From: Antedon mediterranea
Lineage: Eukaryota; Echinodermata; Crinoidea; Comatulida; Antedonidae
Direction of reading: 5' to 3'
NCBI RefSeq assembly: GCF_964355755.1
Contig: NC_092680.1
Span: 18,949,001 to 19,013,000, forward strand
DNA length: 64,000 bases
The notes beneath the pieces are model-generated. The model had not been told where the DNA came from. It did not search any database and saw only the letters and a program-made list of their open reading frames with translations. A program made the translations under genes and the position numbers. Below, one piece after another: positions 1-11,100 of this stretch (within the stretch, counting starts at the first letter, position 1; each line of letters starts with the position of its first letter).

Positions 1-165
1 CACAATTGTCAGGTCAACCTCAAAACAGCGGCTCTCGGGACCGGGAGAGTTGTATGATTTGTTTTTATTATTATTTTTTTTTTAATGCGCCTTGAGCACT
101 CTGTGGTATGTGTGCTATAAAAATCCTGTTATTATTATTTGTTATTATTATTTCACCTTTTAGTC
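1..165 (+). mobile_element. LINE 3'-end-like relic
   Basis: A segment reading GCGCCTTGAGCACTCT, then a TGTGTGCTATAAAAATCCTG stretch and TTATTATTATT, resembles the 3' tail of a CR1/L2-like non-LTR retrotransposon. A close relative lies at 10994-11052, which shows it is a dispersed repeat. No coding part is visible; the left part lies outside the window. Confidence 0.4.
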
Positions 166-169
166 GTGT

Positions 170-2697
170 CTGTCTTAAAGTAAAGTGATCTTTAATTGGA
201 AGAGGACCAGTACAATTACTTGTTTTTAATCACATGATTATAAACTATTTATTCCTCTTGTCTGTGCTCGTACAAAATAATAAAACGGTCGCTAATTGGA
301 AGTGTATTAAAGTAAAGTGATCTTTAATTGGAAGAGGACCAGTACAATTACTTGTTTTTTATCACATGATTATAAACTATTTATTCCTCTTGTCTGTACT
401 CATACAAAATAATAAAACGGTCGCTAAATGGAAGTGTTTAAATTGAAGTGATCTTTAATTTGAAGAGGACCAGTACAATTACTTGTTTTTTATCACATGA
501 TTATAAACTATTTCTTCTTCTTGTCTTTATTCATACAAAATAATATAACGGTCGCTAATTAGAGGTGTCTTAAAGTAAAGTGATCTTTAATTGGAAGCGG
601 ACCAGTACATTTACTTAATTTTGTCACATAATTAAACTATTAATTATTCTTACCTTTACTCATACCAATTAATAAAAATGGTCGCTAATTAGAGGTGTCT
701 TAAAGTAAAGTGATCTTTATTTGGAAGCGGACCAGTACAGTTACTTAATTTTGTCACATAATTAAAACTATTAATTATTATTGTCTTTACTCATACCAAT
801 TAATATAATGGTCGCTAATTGGAGGTGTTTTAGGTAAAGTGATTTTTAATGGAAGAGGACCACTTCATTTACTTGTTTTTGTCATATACTTAACAATTAT
901 TTATTCTTTTTGTCTTTATTAATACTAAATAATATAATGGTCGCTAATTGGAGGTTTCTTTAAGTAAAGTGATCTATAACTGGAAGAGGACTAGTACAGT
1001 TACTTAATTTTGTCACTATCATAATTAAAACTATGTATTCTTCTTGTATTTAGTCCTACCAATTAATAAAATGGTCGCTAATTAGAGGTGTCTTAAAGTA
1101 AAGTGACCTTTAATTGGAAGCGGACCAGTACATTTACTTAATTTTGTCACATAATTAAACTATTAATTATTCTTGCCTTTACTCATACCAATTAATAAAA
1201 ATGGTCACTAATTAGAGGTGTCTTAAAGTAAAGTGATCTTTAATTGGAAGCGGACCAGTCAGTACAGTTACTTAATTTTGTCACATAATTAAAACTATTA
1301 ATTATTATTGTCTTTACTCATACCAATTAATAAAATGGTCGCTAATTGGAGGTGTTTTAAGTAAAGTGGTCCTTTATTGAAAGAGGGCCAGTACAATTAC
1401 TTGTTTTTTGTCACATAATTAATAACTATATATTCTTCTTGCTTTATTAATACTAAATAATATAATGGTCGCTAATTGGAGGTTTCTTTAAGTAACGTGA
1501 TCTATAACTGGAAGAGGACTAGTACAGTTATTTAATTTTGTCACTATCATAATTAAAACTATGTATTCTTCTTGTATTTACTTCTACCAATTAATAAAAA
1601 TGGTCGCTAATTAGAGGTGTCTTAAAGTAAAGTGACCTTTAATTGGAAGCGGACCAGTACATTTACTTAATTTTGTCACATAATTAAACTATTAATTATT
1701 CTTGCCTTTACTCATACCAATTAATAAAAATGGTCATTAATTTGAGGTGTCTTAAAGTAAAGTGATCTTTAATTGGAAGCGGACCAGTCAGTACAGTTAC
1801 TTAATTTTGTCACATAATTAAAACTATTAATTATTATTGTCTTTACTCATACCAATTAATAAAATGGTCGCTAATTGGAGGTGTTTTAAGTAAAGTGGTC
1901 CTTTATTGAAAGAGGGCCAGTACAATTACTTGTTTTTTGTCACATAATTAATAACTATATATTCTTCTTGCTTTATTAATACTAAATAATATAATGGTCG
2001 CTAATTGGAGGTTTCTTTAAGTAACGTGATCTATAACTGGAAGAGGACTAGTACAGTTATTTAATTTTGTCACTATCATAATTAAAACTATGTATTCTTC
2101 TTGTATTTACTTCTACCAATTAATAAAAATGGTCGCTAATTAGAGGTGTCTTAAAGTAAAGTGACCTTTAATTGGAAGCGGACCAGTACATTTACTTAAT
2201 TTTGTCACATAATTAAACTATCAATTATTCTTGCCTTTACTCATACCAATTAATAAAAATGGTCATTAATTTGAGGTGTCTTAAAGTAAAGTGATCTTTA
2301 ATTGGAAGCGGACCAGTCAGTACAGTTACTTAATTTTGTCACATAATTAAAACTATTAATTATTATTGTCTTTACTCATACCAATTAATAAAATGGTCGC
2401 TAATTGGAGGTGTTTTAAGTAAAGTGGTCCTTTATTGAAAGAGGTCCAGTACAATTACTTGTTTTTTGTCACATAATTAAAAACTATATATTCTTCTTGC
2501 TTTATTAATACTAAATAATATAATGGTCGCTAATTGGAGGTGTTTTAGGTAAAGTGATTTTTAATTGGAAGAGGAACACTTCATTTACTTGTTTTTGTCA
2601 CATACTTAACAATTATTTATTCTTCTTGTCTTTTCACATACCATATAATATAATGGTCCCTAATTGGAGGTGTTTAGGCAAAGCGATCTTTAATTAG
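170..2697. repeat. 130-bp satellite with four-monomer higher-order repeat
   Basis: About 20 monomers of 129-135 bp follow head to tail, each carrying a GTAAAGTGATCTTTAATTGG-like block and a later GGTCGCTAATT block. Block starts fall near 180, 312, 445, 575, 705, 834, 964, 1098, 1228, 1361, 1492, 1627, 1757, 1890, 2021, 2156, 2286, 2419, 2549 and 2678. Monomers at 1098, 1627 and 2156 are nearly identical and exactly 529 bp apart, so four different monomers form a higher-order unit. The set starting at 575 has the same order but a variant third monomer (834), seen again at 2549. Edge monomers are more diverged. No open frame or Pol III box was seen. Confidence 0.9.
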
Positions 2698-2989
2698 AAA
2701 AAAAAAATTTGTTTGGCATCATTAAGTATTATTGGTTATTAAAAGAAGACAAGACAAGTGCAGGCGTGATAAAAACAACCACCTATCATAAAACGTATGA
2801 TACAGTATTTAATAGTGGACGCATTTCAATCCATGGGTCAGACATTATTAAACGGGCCGGACAGCATTAAATTGTTGAAAAACGCCCACGAACCCGTTGA
2901 AACATGCAACTGGACACTATCCAATGCTGAAAAGTGTCCACCCGGACACTTTTGAATGCTGGACACAATTCAATCTTACACCGGCAATA

Positions 2990-3178
2990 CGTTCTCACAG
3001 AATGCCCGTCTGGCATTGCGGGGAATATCCCTAGAATATTACTAGGTCTAAAGCAGGTCATGTCGATGCCGGCATGGTGCCGGCATGATGCCAAGACGAC
3101 CCGTTCTCACAGAAAACCATACCGGCATGGTAATGGTATATTCCCGCAATATTCCTGGCACACAACTCTGTGAGAAAG
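2990..3178. mobile_element. Possible inverted-repeat (MITE-like) element
   Basis: TTCTCACAGA occurs at 2993 and 3102 and its inverse TCTGTGAGAA near 3168-3177. Between them are inverted pieces such as GCCGGCATGG and GGAATAT/ATATTCC. This looks like a short non-autonomous DNA transposon or two nested copies. Ends and target duplication are uncertain, and nothing is coded. The flanks 2698-2989 and 3179-3530 hold no gene or recognisable repeat. Confidence 0.35.
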
Positions 3179-3536
3179 GGGCTCTGGTGGGGTAATGAAG
3201 TGCGTTACGACAGGTGCAAATAGCCTTGTAAAACTACCAATGCAAACTTTTATAAAACTGTCACTAATTTAGTATAAATTCAAATGCCTTGAACTTGCCT
3301 AATAAAACCATGTTTGTATTCATGTAGCCCGATTGAACTTCTTCAGGATAAACTTCCTCCTTAATACTGATTAATAATATAGAAAAACAAAAAATTCAAA
3401 ACCAGATATAATATAATTGACTTGAAGTTACTAAAAGATATCATCAATTATTTTAGCATCAGATATATTATTGTTATTGTTTTCTTTCTTAATTTTTTTT
3501 CATTAATGGAATGTGTTTTCATTTAAGACACAAACC

Positions 3537-3890
3537 ATACGAAGAGAGGTTGAAGGCTTTGGACCTACCTACGTTAGTATTTAGAAAGAAAAGGGCTGAT
3601 GTATTACAAACATTTAAAATAATAAGTATGAGAAAATAAATGATGAGAAGCTCTTTGCAAAATCTAATTATAAACAAACTAGAGGACACAGTTTCAAAGT
3701 CTCTAAACCCAAGATAAAATTAAACGTTAGAAAGAGTGCATATTCGGTAAGAGTGGTAGATGATTGCAACTCATTACCCAGTCATGTAGTAGAGGCACAA
3801 TCGGTCAATGAGTTCAAATCGGGCATTGCTAAATATTGGTCTGACCACCACATCAAGTTTCGCCCGTACGTTAATGAAGAGTTATGACGA
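3537..3890 (+). pseudogene. LINE reverse transcriptase C-terminal relic
   Basis: Read on the plus strand with frame breaks, this segment gives YEERLKALDLPTLVFRKKR, later GHSFKVSKPKIK and then DDCNSLPSHVVEAQSVNEFK. That is the familiar C-terminal end of CR1/jockey-type LINE reverse transcriptases (the RL..L.L..L..RR block, then the W/C-N-S-LP and FK blocks). A stop codon and a frameshift near 3637-3650 show it is dead. Only about 115 codons remain, as expected for a 5'-truncated insertion. The exact clade cannot be told by eye. Confidence 0.6.
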
Positions 3891-4699
3891 TGGAGGGACA
3901 AATGAGCTAGTTCTCAATGTCCGAAGTTCAAGGTAAATTCAAGGTAAATTTCATTCACAAAACGCCTGAGACACATTTTTGAAAGAAAATGATACATAAA
4001 GTTTATTTCAGATAGTTTGAAATCGTGAGGAGCATTGTTGCACAATGCATGATAGGAAGGAAATTGGAGGAAACAACAAATCTTGTGATCTCCCCGTTAA
4101 TATTCTCAATTGATCACACTTTGTATTATAAATAAACCAAATACAGCAAGAATGCACTACCTTTTAATAAACCTTAAAAAAATAGATTCATTTTTTAGTA
4201 CAGTTATAGGCCGACATTTGAAATGCTAGAAACCACAACAGAGATTTGCCTAGGACCCCACTCCAAGCTCAAGGGTATGCATCTCAATTTATAGCACTAT
4301 CCCCTTTATAAAAATATGATAAAAGCACAAGGCACACACCGTCAATAATTTATATGTAAACTTTTTAATAGGTGAAATTTTACCAATCAGTCATATAAAG
4401 TAAAGATTTATTGCAAAGTTTCAGAGTGGAATGAATTAAGATTTAACTGTTTGCAGTACTTGGTAATTGAAACCATAAACTTGCAGTTAAAACGAACCTT
4501 GATTTTATTTTAAGTTTAGTTTCGATTTTGTAGAACCTTTAGGTTCCAAGGGTGAAAAAGTTATAAATGAATAGAAGGCCAATTTCAGATACTGAAAGGG
4601 CTTCAGAGAAAAAAAAAACATTTTGTACCCACTTTATATTCAATCAATTAAAGCCTATGATAATGATTTTAATATAACAATATAATAATTCATTCTTAT

Positions 4700-4980
4700 A
4701 TATATATTATGTATAAGCAAGCTCTCAATGCACTGCACATTATCACCCCGGTCATTTTTAGGATCAAACACGTATGGAAACATACTTCCATAATAATGCA
4801 GCTAGTAATCAGCGCAAAGTTGTGTCTTGATCTAACCGGGTACCCATTTTATAAACCTGGGTAGACAGAGGAAAATGTAAGTAAAGTGTCTAAGGATACA
4901 AGCAATGCGGCAAGAGTTGGATTTGAACTACGATCTCACGATCAGTAATCCAACGTCCAAAACACTGTGGCACACGTCCT
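4700..4980 (-). mobile_element. tRNA-derived SINE, reverse copy
   Basis: Read on the minus strand from 4980, the segment has a tRNA-like head with an A-box-like region and a B box (GTTCAAATCC), followed by about 200 bp of body containing CCATACGTGTTTGATC and GACCGGGGT. It matches the plus-strand copy at 20911-21186 almost throughout, which defines a SINE family of about 280-300 bp. The two copies differ at many positions, so neither insertion looks very recent. Confidence 0.75.
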
Positions 4981-4985
4981 CACAT

Positions 4986-7900
4986 TTTGTATACTATTGT
5001 ACAGGGATGTACAGGGATTAGGGAAGTCTGGATGGCTGCTGACGGGATGGGAAAACAGTATTTTCCAGCGGTTCCTTGGATGGGTGATGATGGGTTCAAT
5101 GAGGCTGAGATTCCAAATAGGCTTTAGCCTATATATGGAAATTGGACCTAATTACCTAAATTTAGGAAATAGCTGAGGATTTATTTATGTTTGTAAATAA
5201 AATACTGCATTGAGTACATCAAAACATTGAATTCTCAACATGTGTTTCATCTTTTTCTTTAGTTATCCTTGTTTTTAATTTAGTGGATTTCCGGATTTAA
5301 AGTAATTCTTTTTCTGAATCAACAACAGAATGCTGATGTCAAGATGAATAGAAATAAAATGACCGATGACCATCATCATGCATTCTTAAAAATTTTTACC
5401 AGCAAGAGGCAAGAATGATAATTAGAATCGGTCACTATGGTGGTCTACACTAATCATCTCTAATTGTCTTATATTGGTGTTAATTTGGAAATTGATTATA
5501 ATAAAACAAAATGTGATATAGATGGGTTTTAAAGAAAACAGTATGAACAAGCATAGATATTTTATCCAGCATTATGTTAATCATTATATCACAATCTTAT
5601 TTAAATACTTTTGAGAAATTACTATAACTATTATGAAGTACAATAACAACAATTACAATGAAAGGTTAACATTTACAGCTGCCAAGTCTTGCTGGGGTTA
5701 TTGACGTGAACACTGATAAATCAGTCAGTATAGTTACGCTCACTGTATTTAAATAATCAGGAATTCAAACGACATAAATAGCAACATTGCTTTCCACTGG
5801 GAGATGACTAAAATATTTATCATAGAATTTAAAGCATCTAAAAGTAATGTTGTTTCTATGAAGTTATAAAAATAGTAAAGGGTAGACAGAGTTGAGTTTG
5901 ATGTGTGTATTTTATTTACTACTAATTTCTGCGGTCTTGGTGAAAACATACCGCGGTAAATATAAAAATAAGACTTTTACGCATGACGTCAAACCTCATT
6001 TTGCGCATATGCATGTTACTCTTCCTATAAGCAATTTCAATAGTTTTAATGAAACCTTTTTGTAGTACTTTTTATGCATTATGTCAAACAGTCATTCCTT
6101 GGATAAATTGACAGTGGCTTTTTGTATAACTGTGGACAAATTAATGAGCACCATTTGGTGGCAGCACTCCACACAAAGGGACCCTGTGTGCAATTCTGCC
6201 CAGTACTGTAGGCTGCAAGTCACAGGATATTCGTCCACAATTACAGAGCTGTTCATACTTGCCTGGTTGGTTTGACCAAATCAAGTCCAGTGCGAATGGG
6301 GCTTATTTTATTACAAGTACAAGACTCTTGATCAAGGTAACGGATACTTTTTCTGGACCACCTGGCTGCTATTTATACTAGATTACTGACTAACTTATAC
6401 CGCATTTAATCTTTGTATTGAGTCACCTATTATAATTGTAGTAATAACAACCTTGACTTTATCGAATGATTCGGTAAAAAACTTTTCATTTTCTTCTCAA
6501 TCAATGAATATTTTTAGATCAAAGAGAACATGAATAATGCCATAATAGCCGACTGGTAGATTTTCCCACCACCGTTGTTCAGCAAATCTGATGACAACCT
6601 TATTACTTTAGAATACCTGTAACGTGAAAACAATACATTTCATAGAGAAAGAGGCGGGTATAATTAAAAAAGCTTTTTGATCATTAGAACATTGAAGGTC
6701 TAGGACTATCTCATTATAATAGATTATCGCATTATTGTATAAGTTAAGACCTAACCAGTGCCTTTGTGTTCTACACTAGACCTTGAGTGGTAATATATGT
6801 TCTATTAAAACTGTAATTAAATTTTACAACAAATTTAAAACAGAAACAGTATCACAGGTAACTCACTGAAATTAATCCATACAATTGGCGGATTTCAGGA
6901 TGGTGTACTCTTGAAACCATCCACAAAAAAACACTTGCGCCGTGAAAATTGGAAGCAGTTACAGTTTCGACACCTTTTGATTAGGTCGATTATAATATTA
7001 GGTTCACAGACATCTTTTTGAATTTGTTGTTTTTGTTTCACCCACCATGAGGACAATGGCATCGGCCTTATAGGGCACCTAGCCGAAGACTTCAGCTAGC
7101 CTCACTACTCTATCTAGGCTAAGTGTAATTGAGACAGAGTTAGTCTGTCTCAGCATGGACCTGGTCTCGGGCTAAGCTACAGTAGATACGCCAGGTAAGC
7201 TCAGGCCCTAGCCTAGCAGCAGCTGGATGGTGTGGTGATGAAATATATAGCCTGAGAGAGTATTTAAGATACGTATTTTATAATATAATAACATCTTTTC
7301 ATCGAGATGTTCTGATTTAGGGCTAACTAGTAAAATGAACCAACCTACCACCTGCATTCCACCTCTAATTTTGTACAGAAGTTTAAATCTGGTTGAGGGC
7401 GCTAAACAGATATTTTTTCAATTCTTAAAAAGTAGTCTGATGCTGATAATTAACAGGTTGATTAGAATTATTTGTTTATATGCCACTTTTCTTATGATAA
7501 AAGCACTTTACCACCATGATATTTTTTTCTTCATTTTTTATAATACAGTAAATTATTGTATTAAACTTAAATTTGTATTATAATTTGCAATTTAAAGAGT
7601 GTTCATATTTTGTATATATTTTTCTCTCTATCAAATTTGTCTTGTTTTAATTACTTTGATTATATAGACATGTTGGAATGTGTATCGGTTCCCTTTTCTC
7701 AATTGACGATTAACAATCTTGTTTTGTTCTTGCATCAGTCTGATCTAGCGCCCTTTGGGGAAGGCCCGGCAATCGAGCAGGTACATATTATGGTTGCTGT
7801 GTTGTTATGTTCTGCTAGTAGGTACTGATGAATAAAGATCATTATACCATAGTCTAATGTGTCTATGGTTTTGTTTCTCTTTTCTGACGTTTCTTTTAGC

Positions 7901-8159
7901 ACATAATTTTAACTAATTAATTTTCTTACAGCATTACACCTTCACATTGTTTCAAACCAGGCACCATTTAATGTACAATTATAATATTTACAGCAGTTGC
8001 ATATAAGTTACACATTGTTCGTTTATCAATACATTTTGAAAAAAATAGTTCTCTTCTCTTTGGATTAAAGCAACCAGAAATAATTCATTACTTATAGCAT
8101 TCAGGAAGATCAAAGAAAGCACCTATTTTAGCAATGGAATTATTTTTCTTATTAGTTAT
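4986..8159. other. Intergenic region, no gene seen
   Basis: This 3.2-kb AT-rich stretch has only short chance open frames with no recognisable domain and no convincing chain of splice sites. A GC-richer patch at 7060-7220 has CTAGCCTAG-type words like those in the gene introns. I see no named repeat in the rest. Confidence 0.5.
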
Positions 8160-8165
8160 TTTATT
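8160..8165 (-). promoter_or_regulatory. Polyadenylation signal for STPG1
   Basis: AATAAA on the minus strand, only about 18 nt beyond the STPG1 stop codon. If used, it gives a very short 3' UTR. Confidence 0.45.
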
Positions 8166-8182
8166 GTTTTTAAAATATTAAT

Positions 8183-11100
8183 TTAAGGGAAAACCCATTT
8201 CTTCTGAGCGTTGTACAGAAATGACTGGCGGTTTGCTTGCTGACCAGGCCTGTATGTTGCTGAAAAGAAAATGTGAAACAAAAAATGAAAAACTGAAAGT
8301 AGCTAATAAAGTATTCATTGAAGTATAGATTACATTAAAAAGAGGTGAACAAACTCTATTAATGTCCTTGTTTTTATGTAGAATGAAAACTCTAGCATTC
8401 TCATCAACGAAGACCAAATGTTTGTTACTGCACTAATATTATATATGCCATAAATGCATGCAACTTTTTTAATGTAGTAATACATATAATAGTATAATCA
8501 TGGACCTATAAAATTATAGGTATGGTATATGTAAATAACTTTTAAGATAAATGCCATTTTGTAACTGTAGCGGCGCTATACAGTATTTGGTTTGGCGCGT
8601 CAGTAGCAGAAGAGGTACGAATGAGATGCATCCTTCGTCGCTGCTACTCAATCTTATGCATCAAAAAGCTTGTTTTTGGGTATGTTTTATCTTTAATTTG
8701 TTAGTATTAGTTTAAGTAATTGTTTGAGATCATTAATTGCCAGACTACAGCATGTTTGATGGTAAATTAACGTAGTTGTCTTAGTTGGAAAGTTAGACAT
8801 TCATCTAACACGATGTGTGTGTTCTCATGCTTCGAGCATGTTCGAGCATCTTAAGGTCAAGTGACGAAGATAGATCACTTTACGGTCACGTGTCAAAACA
8901 GTAGATTCCAAGATGGCTGCGCCCATCGGAACTAATACATTTTTTATATTATTGCTTGTGATATTGATAATTGATTATAAACCTTCATTATTTCGATTTA
9001 ATAACTATTGATTTATTGAAAGAAAGTCATTAATTGATTGTTATATGTTATTGATATTTGTTTTACAGTCAACTTGTAACTTAACGATTACTGAATTGAA
9101 GGCTTGTGGTTTATGAGTTTGCGCCATAATTCATGTAAGGTTTGAACATTATTGGATTAACTCATATGTAGTATTTAATTAAAACCATCTATTTGATCAT
9201 TTGTTAGACATACTGTATAACATTGTTCATAGAACCACGTTCTGCTTAGTTATTCAAATTGTTTGTTTATTTGAGACTTGTTAAACGATATTAAGTGATT
9301 ATTATTTGTATTTTTCTAGTCACCAGACTATTTTCAGAGTCAGAGAATAAAAGTACTGAAATTTACATAGTTTGCGTTGTTGTGTTGGTGCCCTCATTGT
9401 TCGTAAACTACATCAAGCCCAGATATTCTACAGTATATTATATTGAGCCTCACATAGGCATATAATAAAGAGATGAAAAACAATAGTTATGATCTCAATT
9501 CGCTTTATCAAAAGGCAAAAAATTAAACTGTTGGTACATGCTTTGCCTCACATAGGCATAATAAAGAAATGAAAAACTATAGTTATTCATTTCACACACA
9601 TGGTTTGCAAAACAGGAGATACATACCTGGGCCTGGGTCAGCTGAGTTCTTAACAGTGTCACCTGTCCATCGACTGGTGTTAGATACAAACATTGAGCTG
9701 GACATGTAGTGCTTCTCTTCGCCATTGTAGTTAACAAGCTGGTAGCTACCAGGGCCTGGGTCTGGAAGTGGGGGTGGTAGGGGCATGGCTGGAGCTGAGA
9801 TACATAGGTAGTGTTTCCGCCTATGAAAAGAAAAATGCAATTTACTGATCTAGTATATGGGGCTTATTACAGAACTTTCGGTTGATCGACGGTATACCAC
9901 ACATTGTATTAAGCTCTGTCTACACTGTCAAGCTAGTTCGACCAAAAAAGTGTGATGTACCCAAATACGGTAGTGATATGCCCAAATATGGTAGTGATAT
10001 GACATCATCATGTCCATATATGGGCACATCACATTCTTTTGTCACATACACTTTGATAGTGTAGACAGAGCTGTAGGCTTGGAGCATTTAAGTATTGATC
10101 TGGGGTTAAGAATGGAGAATAGTATAATGGTCAAATATTAAAATATGGTTTTGAGGAATAAACACAATAGTGTTTCATTTAAAACAAAGCCAAGAATAAA
10201 ACAAAAAGAGGCTAAAACAAGTTAGCCTTTGTTAATTATGTTGTTAGATTCTTTTGTATATCAAATCATATTCTTGTAACTTACGGCAGCAGTGTTTTAT
10301 TGGCTGGTTCCGGTTCTTCATGAGGTTTGTAATGGCCTGGACCTGGGTTCTAACAGAGAAAAGAAGTGTATTTATATGTACATATTATTTGAAGGTGATT
10401 ATAGTAAAATGTCTCCCCTAGTAGGAAGGAAATAAGATTGGGAAAAACTTCCTTTTCATTCATTCATACACATTTATTCAGTTTTTTGACAATAATAACT
10501 GCAGGGCCTGTCCTAGAAGCAATACACTGTCTCACGAGAGCTCCTACAATACAAATATGCAAAATACATAAAAAGAAATACTGTATAAAACAATAAAATA
10601 AGTCAAAAAAGAAAGATAAAATATTGAGCATAACAAAAGTTTAAGTTGTTGAAATGGCTAATAGGTAATGTTTTACAGATTTTTTTAAAGTAATTATACA
10701 GATTTTATTTTAACAGGGAGATCGTTCCATAATTTACTACTGTAGATTGGTTGTATAGAGAAAGTCTTCATTTCTCTTCTGGTAGTAGGCAAAGGAAATT
10801 GTGAAAACGTCATAAAATCACTTACCAGATTCGTTGTATTGTTCATTGTTCGTTCAGTCGTTGATTTGAAGCAGCTATTAGGAACACGCACTGAATCGTG
10901 CAGTAAACTATCACTTACATTATACTGATCTGTATAAAGAATACGGTAATATATTAATATGCATTGTATAGTGAATTTCATTCTTTTTGTTAACACGCCT
11001 TGAGCACTCTTGAGTGGGATGTGTGCTATATAAATCTATATTATTATTATTATGTCATATGATATAAATATGGAATAAATTTTTAAAAAATGCTCACTAT

